Assembly: GCA_020883125.1 (NCBI GenBank)
Contig: JAHREW010000003.1
Span: forward strand, 62,001 to 126,000
DNA: 64,000 nucleotides
Direction of reading: 5' to 3'
DNA from: Microcoleus sp. CAWBG506
GTDB taxonomy: Bacteria; Cyanobacteriota; Cyanobacteriia; Cyanobacteriales; Microcoleaceae
The notes under the pieces were generated by a model that did not search any database, was not told where the DNA came from, and worked only from the letters and a program-made list of their open reading frames with translations. Position numbers and translations under genes: made by a program. The first letter of the stretch is position 1. Each line of letters starts with the position of its first letter. Shown here piece after piece: positions 43,656 to 51,626 of this stretch.

Positions 43656-46600
43656 ATGCCAAGTGCAGTATCATTCTTTTTTCTCGAAACCGGTACAGAT
43701 CCTTCATTAATCGGTACGACTTCATCTACTGGTACAACGACTTCATCTACTGGTACAACGACTTCATCTACTGGTACAACAACTTCATCTACTGGTACAA
43801 CAACTTCATCTACTGGTACAACAACTTCATCTACTGGTACAACGACTTCATCTACTGGTACAACGACTTCATCTACTGGTACAACGACTTCATCTACTGG
43901 TACAACGACTTCATCTACTGGTACAACGACGATTTCGATAACGCCTGTATCACGACCAACTCCGATCGCCCCTCCGACCCCCCCCACACCGATATTTGTT
44001 GATGGCATAGTGGTAGGAAGGAGCATCGGTGACTATTTCATCGGTAGCTTGTTCAATGACACCATTTCCAGCCGCGAAGGGGATGACACGATTCTCGGTC
44101 GCGATGGGGATGATTTACTTAGAGGGGAGGATGGTAATGATTATCTCAACGGTGGAGCCGGCAAGGATATAGTTGATGGCGGCCCTGGTAATGATACCGC
44201 ACGGGGTGGTAAAGACGATGACTTGGTACTTGGCGATCGGGGTAACGATCAAGTTTTTGGCGACCAAGGTAACGATACTGTCTTGGGTGGTGAAGGTGAT
44301 GACACACTCTATGGCGGTAAGGGGAATGACTCTCTGCGCGGAGGTGGCGAGGGCGACTTAATTTTTGGCGACAAAGGCAATGACAGTATTTTTGGCGATA
44401 CCGGCAACGATTGCTTACAGGGCGGTGCTGGCAGTGATTTGCTGTTTGGTGAAGAGGGTGGAGACATCATCAGTGGCGGCGTAGGCAATGATACTGCTGA
44501 TGGCGGCGATGGAGATGACCGACTCTTCGGGGGCGATGGCAATGATTCTGTGTCTGGTGGCGCAGGAGATGATGTTATGGCGGGCGATCGCGGTACTGAT
44601 ACTCTGACAGGAGGCGATGGTGCGGATATCTTTATTCTCGGTAGGGTGGGCACCTCCGCCGGGAGTAGCGGTTTTCTGACTACTGGTGGACCTCAAATTG
44701 GCGATGCTGATTTAATTACAGATTTTAAGGCTGGAGATTCGATCGGTCTAGCTGGAGGTTTGAGCTTTACAGACTTAAATATTTTTCAGGGTCAAGGATC
44801 GAATTCTAGCAACACAATTATTCAAGACAAGCGCACTGGTGAATTTTTGGCGGTCTTAATTGATGTTAGGGCTAACGCGCTAGATGAATCTAAGTTCACG
44901 ACAGCTCAAATACCCCGTGTAGACGACAATCCCTTCATCATTCAGGGGACAACAACTGCTAGCACTGGCACAACAACTGCTAGCACTGGCACAAGAACTT
45001 CCACGACTGGGACAACGACTTCCACGACTGGGACAACGACTTCCACGACTGGGACAACGACTTCCACCACTGGCACAAGAACTTCCACGACTGGGACAAC
45101 GACTTCCAGCACTGGGACAACGACTTCCAGCACTGGCACAACGACTTCCAGCACTGGCACAACGACTTCCAGCACTGGCACAACAACCACAACTCCCACA
45201 CCAGCAACCACAACTCCCACACCAGCAACCACAACTCCCACACCAGCAACCACAACTCCCACACCAGCAACCACAACTCCCACACCCACAACCACAACTC
45301 CCACACCCACAACCACAACTCCCACACCAGCAACCACAACTCCCACACCCACAACATCAGCAGGGACAACCGCGAGTCCGACACCAGGAACATTACCAAC
45401 ACTGGTTCCAAGTCCGAGTCCGAGTATAAGTCCAAGTCCGAGTCCGAGTCCGAGTTCTTCCATCGTCCCAACTCCCACTTTGCCGAGTCCAACTCCACCG
45501 GCTTTTCCATCACCAACTCCTAACCAGCCGCCCATCGTCGAAAGTGGCAAAACGATAACGGGTTTCCAGAATTTGCCTCTGTCTCTAAGCATTTCTGCCC
45601 CTAGTGACCCGGAGGGCCAGTCCGTGTCAGCCACTGTCACCCAACTGCCAAATCCTAAATTCGGTTTAGTGGTTACTGGTACAATCCCGATCGCCGTCAA
45701 CCAAAAATTGACCGTTCAAGAATTAGTCGGACTGAATTTCACACCCGCAACAGATGTCATCGGACAAGCTGGATCTTTCAGCTACAGCGTCACTGATGAA
45801 CAGGGTGGCACAGCAGCAGCAGCAGTCGCAATTAACATCAATTCTTTCAATACTTCGGTAACTACTCCCACTAACCTAAGTCCGATCGCAGTTGATGACG
45901 GCATCGTATTCACAAATACCAACAATTTGCTACCGACATTCATCGACGTGCTAGCCAACGATGTCAGCCCGCAAAATGGGAAACTCAACATCATCAACGT
46001 CGGCACACCGAAACTGGGGATAGCCGTAAATCTAGTCTCTCAGGTGCAATTCATCCCCGGTAATGTACCCGGTAGCACTACTTTTAGCTACAACATCAGC
46101 GACGGATTCGGCACAACTCCAGGCACCGGTGTTGTCAGCGTTCAAATCTTGCCCGGAGATAGCGGGCCAAACAATCTAATTGGCGGCTCTTTGGCTGATA
46201 ATTTTAACGGTTTGGCCGGCAGCGATACGATCGACGGTAGAGGTGGTAACGATACGATTAACGGCGGCGTGGATAACGACGTACTCATAGGTGGCCCAGG
46301 GGTCGATACTATGACTGGTGGGGGTGGTAGCAATCAATTCCGGTATACCAGTCCTGATTCTGGAGGGCCGGTGTTTGATGCTGCTTCTTCGGCTGCAATC
46401 AATGCTGCGATCGCCGCAGGTGGATATGATTTAATTACAGATTTTACTGGTCTGGGAGTGCCGATCGCCGATCAGTTTAATTTTGCCCCCGGATTCGGGA
46501 ATGTCAGCAGCACCAACCAAGTTTTACTACCCGTGCAAACAACAGTTTCATCTAATATTTTAGGAGGAACAGCATTCTTATTTGCCTATGACACTGGCGG

Positions 46601-46727
46601 CAACACTTACATCATTTATGATGGCAATGGCAATAATGTCACTGGCAGTGATTCTCGGATTTTAGCGAAGTTAAACGGTGTAACCGGCGTTTCTTCTTTG
46701 TCAGGATTTGACTTTACTTTCATCTAG
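43656..46727 (+). CDS. Large RTX calcium-binding repeat protein 2
   Basis: A 1023-residue paralogue of RTX 1, sharing the MPSAV start. Order: about ten TGTTTSS heptapeptides (about 24-95), RTX block (about 125-325), the same module of about 95 residues (GGPQIGDADLITDF, about 325-425), about eleven TGTTTS-type repeats (about 430-510), TTPTPAT repeats (about 510-570), a Pro/Ser linker, a cadherin-like domain (about 625-735), a second Ig/cadherin-like domain (about 745-830), a short RTX block (about 840-890) and a C-terminal module ending SGFDFTFI. No N-terminal signal peptide; type I export is inferred. AAGGAGG lies seven bases before the ATG. Less RTX and more Thr-rich linker than RTX 1. Confidence 0.85.
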   Translation: MPSAVSFFFLETGTDPSLIGTTSSTGTTTSSTGTTTSSTGTTTSSTGTTTSSTGTTTSSTGTTTSSTGTTTSSTGTTTSSTGTTTSSTGTTTISITPVSRPTPIAPPTPPTPIFVDGIVVGRSIGDYFIGSLFNDTISSREGDDTILGRDGDDLLRGEDGNDYLNGGAGKDIVDGGPGNDTARGGKDDDLVLGDRGNDQVFGDQGNDTVLGGEGDDTLYGGKGNDSLRGGGEGDLIFGDKGNDSIFGDTGNDCLQGGAGSDLLFGEEGGDIISGGVGNDTADGGDGDDRLFGGDGNDSVSGGAGDDVMAGDRGTDTLTGGDGADIFILGRVGTSAGSSGFLTTGGPQIGDADLITDFKAGDSIGLAGGLSFTDLNIFQGQGSNSSNTIIQDKRTGEFLAVLIDVRANALDESKFTTAQIPRVDDNPFIIQGTTTASTGTTTASTGTRTSTTGTTTSTTGTTTSTTGTTTSTTGTRTSTTGTTTSSTGTTTSSTGTTTSSTGTTTSSTGTTTTTPTPATTTPTPATTTPTPATTTPTPATTTPTPTTTTPTPTTTTPTPATTTPTPTTSAGTTASPTPGTLPTLVPSPSPSISPSPSPSPSSSIVPTPTLPSPTPPAFPSPTPNQPPIVESGKTITGFQNLPLSLSISAPSDPEGQSVSATVTQLPNPKFGLVVTGTIPIAVNQKLTVQELVGLNFTPATDVIGQAGSFSYSVTDEQGGTAAAAVAININSFNTSVTTPTNLSPIAVDDGIVFTNTNNLLPTFIDVLANDVSPQNGKLNIINVGTPKLGIAVNLVSQVQFIPGNVPGSTTFSYNISDGFGTTPGTGVVSVQILPGDSGPNNLIGGSLADNFNGLAGSDTIDGRGGNDTINGGVDNDVLIGGPGVDTMTGGGGSNQFRYTSPDSGGPVFDAASSAAINAAIAAGGYDLITDFTGLGVPIADQFNFAPGFGNVSSTNQVLLPVQTTVSSNILGGTAFLFAYDTGGNTYIIYDGNGNNVTGSDSRILAKLNGVTGVSSLSGFDFTFI
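43713..43932 (+). repeat. 21-bp tandem repeats, block 1 of RTX 2
   Basis: About ten units of GGTACAACGACTTCATCTACT (seven codons, TGTTTSS). Copies differ mainly by A/G at one site (ACAACA or ACAACG). Confidence 0.92.
44948..45360 (+). repeat. 21-bp tandem repeats, blocks 2 and 3 of RTX 2
   Basis: Block 2 (about 44948-45186) has GGGACAACGACTTCCACGACT-type units coding TGTTTST or TGTTTSS. Block 3 (about 45187-45360) has CAACTCCCACACCAGCAACC-type units coding TTPTPAT. Both keep the 21-bp period of block 1 despite different sequence. Confidence 0.9.
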
Positions 46728-46754
46728 AAACAAAGTCATTAGTTAGTGGTTACT

Positions 46755-46796
46755 GGTTATTTGTGATTTGCAGGGTCAAGCAAATCACAAATAACC
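46755..46796. terminator. Perfect 17-bp inverted repeat between RTX 2 and the rhomboid gene
   Basis: GGTTATTTGTGATTTGC (46755-46771) and GCAAATCACAAATAACC (46780-46796) with an 8-base loop. It lies 28 bp after the RTX 2 stop and 126 bp after the convergent rhomboid stop. The arms are made of heptamer-like sequence. Probable bidirectional terminator. Confidence 0.65.
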
Positions 46797-46881
46797 AATA
46801 ATATAAAATCCTGTCTTCATCGTCTTGTATTAAACTCTCTCTTCTCTTGCTTCGCGTACTTCGCGCCTTCGCGGTTAAATC

Positions 46882-46900
46882 ATTCCGATACAACCGGAAT
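46882..46900. repeat. Dispersed 19-bp palindrome, copy 2 (ATTCCGG family)
   Basis: ATTCCGATACAACCGGAAT, an imperfect copy between the RTX 2 and rhomboid genes, preceded by a CTTCGCGCCTTCGCGGTT phrase common between bacterial genes. Confidence 0.7.
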
Positions 46901-46922
46901 TGATATAACTACTAACTAATAA

Positions 46923-47627
46923 CTAAATCTCATTATCTTCAGAAAACAGCCCCAACAAAGGGCCAAGAATAGCACCAAAAACAAACCCACCAGCATGGGC
47001 CCAGTAGGCAACTCCCCCAGATTCCATACCCACATTGGCTGGCGCATTCAAGGAAGCAAGGCCGTTAAATGCCTGCTGTACAAACCAAAATCCTAGAAAA
47101 AAGAAAGCAGGTATTCTGACAGTAGTAATAAAGATTCCCAAGGGGAGTAATGTTAGAACTTTGGCTTGGGGATATCGGAGAATATAAGCTCCCATGACAC
47201 CTGCGATCGCACCGCTAGCACCCAGAGAAGGAATGGCCGATGCTGAGGCAAAAAACCACTGAGTTAGGGATGCTAAAACGCCACAAGTAAGGTAAAATAT
47301 TATAAACTTTATGTGTCCTAAACAGTCTTCTACATTGTTGCCAAAAATCCAGAGAAATAACATATTTCCGGCGACGTGGAGAAAGCCTGCGTGTAGGAAT
47401 TGGGAGGAAATTAGCGTTGTCCATTCGGGAATTGGTGAAGCGGGTAGAGAAACTCGACAGATATTAGTTAGCTGACAAGGTACTACGGCCCAGGAGTAGA
47501 AGAATTGCGTTAATTGGCGATCGCCCAAAGTTAATTCGTACAAAAATACTAACACATTTGCAGCAATCAGTCCATAGGTGACATAGGGAGTGATGCGTGT
47601 GGGGTTTTCATCGCGCAAAGGAACCAT
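46923..47627 (-). CDS. Rhomboid-family intramembrane serine protease
   Basis: A 234-residue protein with six or seven hydrophobic helices. The catalytic Ser138 is in GASGAIAGVMGAY (136-148) and the catalytic His213 is in YWAHAGGFVFG (210-220). The conserved HVAGNMLFLWIFGNNVED loop lies at 84-101. It is expected to cut transmembrane segments of other membrane proteins, releasing them outside. No substrate is evident nearby; the neighbouring RTX proteins have no transmembrane helix. It starts with VPLRDENPTRITPYVTY, typical for the family. Confidence 0.92.
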   Translation of the reverse strand: MVPLRDENPTRITPYVTYGLIAANVLVFLYELTLGDRQLTQFFYSWAVVPCQLTNICRVSLPASPIPEWTTLISSQFLHAGFLHVAGNMLFLWIFGNNVEDCLGHIKFIIFYLTCGVLASLTQWFFASASAIPSLGASGAIAGVMGAYILRYPQAKVLTLLPLGIFITTVRIPAFFFLGFWFVQQAFNGLASLNAPANVGMESGGVAYWAHAGGFVFGAILGPLLGLFSEDNEI

Positions 47628-47785
47628 AGGATTTTTTTGTCACTAAAATATTCAACCTACGATAGCACATCTATTTTCAAGATGTCTCCTGTCTAGAGGA
47701 AGATAATTGCTGAGGGTTCAGGGTTCAGGGTTGACGGTTGACTGTTGTCTGTTGTTTGTTGTTACCAATTACCAATTACCAATAA

Positions 47786-49816
47786 CTATTGACTAATAAC
47801 TACCACAACTCCCGCACTTTCCACCGCCATTATACTTACGGCGCACAAAGCATAGGTTCCCGGTTGGATTGCTACTTCTGCTGTCTCTGCATTCAGAATT
47901 TTCATCAATTTCCAACTATTACCATTTTTCTGATAAATTGTCCAATAGCCGATATTATTTTCGGCTGAATTGTTCCAACTCAAAACAGAGCTATTTGCCA
48001 CTTTTTTGACTTCAATTCCTGTCGGAGTAGGTGGCGCAGTTCCCTTTAGCCAAGGCATCGTAGGAACCAGTGCCAAGTTAGCATAGGTAGTCGCTTTTAA
48101 ATTATCATAAATTTGCTGGCGATTGTCAGTAAATGATTTCATGCTGAAAAAGATATTGCCCAACGCTAACTTTTCATCTAGGTTGCGCGTGATCTGAATT
48201 TGTTTGTTGATTTCGGCAACCGTCCACTTATTACCGTCAAGTAAGCCTAAGTTGTTTCCAGCGTAAATATGTTTTTGTTTTGGGTTGTTTGCTACCCACC
48301 AATTCAACAGCATGGGATAACTTTGAGCAGTTTCGTCTATGCGCCAGTAAAGTTGCGGAGTTAGGTAATCTACCCAGCCTAATTCTAACCATTTTTTCGA
48401 GTCGGCATAAAGTTCTTCGTAAGTATCTAAACCGCGACTTCCCGGTGGTTGTCCAGGGCGATAAATGCCGAAGGGACTGATGCCAAATTTAACATGAGAT
48501 TTGGTGGATTTAATGCCTTCTGCTACTCTTTTAATTAAGCTATTGACATTTTCTCGACGCCAGTCTCCGAGAGTCAGTTTCCCTCCTTGCGATCGATAAT
48601 TATTGTAGGTCTTGCTGTCAGGAAATTCTTGGCCCGCAATCGGATAAGGATAGAAGTAATCGTCAAAGTGAATACCATCTATATCATAGCGCTTCACTAC
48701 GTCTATAATTACCTTGTAAGTCCGGTCTTGAACTGTCGGAATTCCGGGGTCCATCCACAATTGATCGCCCCAAGCATAAACACATTCGGGATTAGTTACT
48801 GAGATGTGAGGGCTGACGGTGGCGGGGGTTTTGCTAGAAACTTTGGCGCGGTAGGGATTTAACCAAGCATGAACTTCTATGTTGCGTTTGTGGCTTTCAG
48901 TAATGGCAAATTCTAAAGGGTCATAATAAGGTTGGGGGGGCTTTCCTTGGGTTCCTGTCAGCCAAGCACTCCAAGGTTCTAATTCAGATGCGTAAAGGGC
49001 ATCTCCCGCTGGTCGGATTTGAAGGATGACAGCATTAAAATTCATGTCTGCTAATCTGTCAAGGATTTTCAGCAGTTCGTTTTTTTGCTGTTCGGTTGAG
49101 AGTTTGGCGCTGGATGGCCAGTCAATATTCCAGACAGTTGTTACCCAGGCTGCGCGAAATTCTCGCTGATGACTGACTTGAACTGTTGGTAGTGGCGGTG
49201 GGGGAGTTTTGCCGATAGTTACGATGTATTGTGATGGAATTTTTGGTGCTCTTTTTAAATAAACTAATGCTTGATAAACCCAGGCGCAAACATCGGCTCG
49301 TGTGGCGTTTCCAGCGGGATTTAATAATTTTAAGTTGGGATAATTGACGACTATTTCTGATTGAGTGGCTAGGGCGATCGCACTTTTGGCGTAGTTGGGA
49401 ATTTCTGTGCTATCTTGATAGATGTTGGATAGGACAAGATTGGTCGGTGGGGCAGTATTGGCATCGAAAATACCGCTGACTAAAGCCAAGAAAGCCTCGA
49501 CTCTGGTAATTTTATTTTCTGGCTTAAATAAATTGTTGGGATAGCCAGATATAAAGCCTCTTTTAAATGCTGTTTGAATGGCTGGTGCTGCCCAGTAGGT
49601 GGTGGGAACGTCGGCAAAGGGCAGGTATGTTTGTTTGTCTGGTGTGGGAAATGCTTTGCTGACTATGGTGGCAAATTGGGCGCGGGTTAAGTTAGTGTTA
49701 GGACTGAAAGTGCGATCGGGCAAACCGCTGACAATTGCTCGTTCCATTAAGCCTTCAATGAATTGTCTCGCCCAATGATTTTGAATGTCCGAGAAGCTGA
49801 TACTGTTGGAAACCAT
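47786..49816 (-). CDS. SLH-domain family 10-like glycoside hydrolase (GHL10/DUF187)
   Basis: A 676-residue protein with three S-layer homology domains (about 6-62, 63-125, 126-190), a GHL10 TIM barrel (about 215-565) and a fibronectin III-like end (about 590-676). SLH marks include FSDIQNHWARQFIEGL and NKITRVEAFLALV. Barrel marks are REFRAAWVTTVWNIDWPS, HAWLNPYRA, YDIDGIHFDDYFYPYP (acidic catalytic region) and GISPFGIYRP. The SLH domains should bind secondary cell-wall polymer or peptidoglycan, and the barrel probably cuts a glycan. Oddly, no signal peptide precedes the first SLH domain; I see no better upstream start. Confidence 0.87.
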   Translation of the reverse strand: MVSNSISFSDIQNHWARQFIEGLMERAIVSGLPDRTFSPNTNLTRAQFATIVSKAFPTPDKQTYLPFADVPTTYWAAPAIQTAFKRGFISGYPNNLFKPENKITRVEAFLALVSGIFDANTAPPTNLVLSNIYQDSTEIPNYAKSAIALATQSEIVVNYPNLKLLNPAGNATRADVCAWVYQALVYLKRAPKIPSQYIVTIGKTPPPPLPTVQVSHQREFRAAWVTTVWNIDWPSSAKLSTEQQKNELLKILDRLADMNFNAVILQIRPAGDALYASELEPWSAWLTGTQGKPPQPYYDPLEFAITESHKRNIEVHAWLNPYRAKVSSKTPATVSPHISVTNPECVYAWGDQLWMDPGIPTVQDRTYKVIIDVVKRYDIDGIHFDDYFYPYPIAGQEFPDSKTYNNYRSQGGKLTLGDWRRENVNSLIKRVAEGIKSTKSHVKFGISPFGIYRPGQPPGSRGLDTYEELYADSKKWLELGWVDYLTPQLYWRIDETAQSYPMLLNWWVANNPKQKHIYAGNNLGLLDGNKWTVAEINKQIQITRNLDEKLALGNIFFSMKSFTDNRQQIYDNLKATTYANLALVPTMPWLKGTAPPTPTGIEVKKVANSSVLSWNNSAENNIGYWTIYQKNGNSWKLMKILNAETAEVAIQPGTYALCAVSIMAVESAGVVVVISQ

Positions 49817-49937
49817 AATTATATTGAGGGATTTAAAATTAACATCTGAATTTTTTTAGTTGAGGCGAAGCCTCTGGATCTGCGTTACCAGGCAGAGCCT
49901 GGTAACGAGAAACGAGAAAGAAAATTAACTTTTTGTA

Positions 49938-49958
49938 GAACAGGCAAGATGCCTGTTC
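49938..49958. repeat. GAACAGGC hairpin, copy 4
   Basis: GAACAGGC, AAGAT, GCCTGTTC, 24 bp after the amidase stop on the minus strand. It is the exact reverse complement of copy 3 at 43528-43548. Confidence 0.85.
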
Positions 49959-49981
49959 TTGATATTCGTGCAAGATCTCAG

Positions 49982-51460
49982 TTATAACAAACCTGCATTT
50001 TCATACAACAACCGGATTGTATTCAGGATTTTTTGGGCGTATTGGGGGTCGGCATTCCAGCGTCCTACCAATTCATTCACCGTGGGGGCGACACCCCGCT
50101 TGACAAATTTAAAACGCAGGTTTTCTTTAACTAAAGGTTGGTTGATTGGTTCTGTGCTACCGTAGGCTTTGAGATGCTGAATGTGAGCTCTGACTCCTGT
50201 CCGGGCATCTGGAAAGGAGAGACCCGAACTGGTAGCGTTGATGACTCCCATGTCAGCAAAGTTAAATTGTTCCGGTTTCACAGAACCGCCAAAATTGAGA
50301 AAATTTGTTTCTACACACATTTGGCAAAATGCTAGGTCATGGTTGACGCTTTCTGCTGCTGCTTCCTGGATGTAAATTTGAGGTAAATTGGGAAATTCTG
50401 CCAGGGCTTTGCTGTTGTTTTTGGTCAGGAATACTGTCATTTGTTGGGCAGTAGTTTGACCGCGATTCATGATTTTTCCCACTCCTGAAAGGATATCACG
50501 GCGTGATCGCAAGGATACGGAGGTTGTGGACTGATCCCAGGCTACGGCAATATCGCGATCGCGCAAATCGATCGCTCGCACAAATACTATTCCATTGTAA
50601 GTAATCCGCCTGTCAAGCGCAGCGGGTTCAATATCAAAAATATCCAGAACTTCTGACGGAACAAAAGCATTTCCATTCACCAAAATACCTTTCTCTTCGT
50701 GAGGTGCACCGTTAATGTTGATATTAATTGGTGGATAACTTATGGGTGTGGGTGTGGGTGGAGGTGTAGGTGTGGGTGGAGGTGTGGGTGTGGGTGGAGG
50801 TGTGGGTGTGGTTATGGTTGCGGGTGTGGGTGCAGGTGCAGGTGTGGGTTTTGGTGTCGGTGTCGGCGCAGGTGTGGGTGTGGGCAAGGGTTTCAAACCC
50901 GTATTTTTCAACCAAGCTTCGAGTCCATCAGCCAATCCCAGAGCAATATCCGGGCGGCGATTTTGAAAAGTTCGCAAGTCATCGATATTAGTCAAAAAAC
51001 CGAGCTCTATCAGCAAAGAAGGGATAGCAACTCGCCGACAAAATCCCAGACTACCAACACCAGCCTCAGTATCTGCTTTTGAACCACGACTGACCATACC
51101 TGGGAGACGTCGCAAATAGCCATTTAAGATTAAATCAGCATCAGCTTTTCGCTTAGGGTTGCTACCAATATAAAACACACTGGCACCGCGAACTTGCGGA
51201 TTAGAAAAAGCATCGGCGTGCATTTCTAGAGCAATATCTCCAGCACGACAGCGGTCGTTGATCCAAGCGATAGTTTGCACTAAACTCAGAGTATCTGGCA
51301 CTGAGAAAGTTTCTATGCCTCGTCGTCGTAATTCAGGTACTAATAAATCCCGAATTAGCATAAGTTCCTGGGCTTCGGTAGTGCCAAAAGCCATGGCGCC
51401 GGGATCGCGCTGATTTCCTTCAAAGCCGCCGTGTCCGGCTGAAACGAATATAGAACCCAT
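49982..51460 (-). CDS. Two-domain peptidoglycan hydrolase: amidase plus glucosaminidase-like
   Basis: A 492-residue protein. An N-terminal Amidase_3 domain (about 1-190) has zinc ligands in FVSAGHGG (His10), a Glu in the TTEAQELML region and His in ALEMHADAF, and the catalytic Glu in LLIELGFLTN near 172. A Pro-Thr linker (about 196-245) follows. A small domain (about 248-328) resembles the copper amine oxidase N-terminal stalk fold. The C-terminal domain (about 340-492) is glucosaminidase-like, with CQMCVETNFLNFGGSV (likely catalytic Glu) and NFADMGVINA. It would cut both the stem-peptide amide and the glycan chain. No signal peptide is visible, which is unusual. Confidence 0.82.
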   Translation of the reverse strand: MGSIFVSAGHGGFEGNQRDPGAMAFGTTEAQELMLIRDLLVPELRRRGIETFSVPDTLSLVQTIAWINDRCRAGDIALEMHADAFSNPQVRGASVFYIGSNPKRKADADLILNGYLRRLPGMVSRGSKADTEAGVGSLGFCRRVAIPSLLIELGFLTNIDDLRTFQNRRPDIALGLADGLEAWLKNTGLKPLPTPTPAPTPTPKPTPAPAPTPATITTPTPPPTPTPPPTPTPPPTPTPISYPPINININGAPHEEKGILVNGNAFVPSEVLDIFDIEPAALDRRITYNGIVFVRAIDLRDRDIAVAWDQSTTSVSLRSRRDILSGVGKIMNRGQTTAQQMTVFLTKNNSKALAEFPNLPQIYIQEAAAESVNHDLAFCQMCVETNFLNFGGSVKPEQFNFADMGVINATSSGLSFPDARTGVRAHIQHLKAYGSTEPINQPLVKENLRFKFVKRGVAPTVNELVGRWNADPQYAQKILNTIRLLYENAGLL

Positions 51461-51557
51461 TGAATAAAACCCTCCACCGTGTGGTTATTTGAGTACCTGC
51501 TTTTCAGTCTTAGGTTTTATTTTACCTGAAATCAGTAAATTTAATTTTTTACAGCAC

Positions 51558-51609
51558 AAGTTTGCAGTTGCACGTTGACTCATTTCTGATTCCGTGCAAC
51601 TGCAAACTT
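51558..51609 (-). terminator. Perfect 17-bp stem-loop after the PfpI-ferritin gene
   Basis: AAGTTTGCAGTTGCACG (51558-51574) and CGTGCAACTGCAAACTT (51593-51609) with an 18-base loop, starting 17 bases after the minus-strand stop. No immediate T-run; TTTTTT-like sequence comes only after 15 further bases on the plus-strand side. Probable 3'-end structure. Confidence 0.55.
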
Positions 51610-51626
51610 ATTTAACCGCGTGCGGA

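Noticed and set aside
43496-44026. Long minus-strand frame rich in VDEVVVP opposite the RTX 2 repeats
   Set aside because: It is the mirror of the 21-bp repeat array of a well-supported plus-strand gene; it has no independent features.
44942-45700. Minus-strand frame rich in VVVPVLE and VGVVVAG opposite RTX 2
   Set aside because: Antisense shadow of tandem repeats; low complexity and no start context.
40252-46727. Possible CRISPR or phage origin of the repeat-rich region
   Set aside because: Repeats are in frame, code for Thr/Pro/Gly linkers or RTX nonapeptides, and have no unique spacers or phage genes nearby.
50699-51082. Plus-strand Cys/Gly-rich frames opposite the amidase linker
   Set aside because: They arise from the antisense of Pro-Thr codons; the amidase frame is clearly the coding one.
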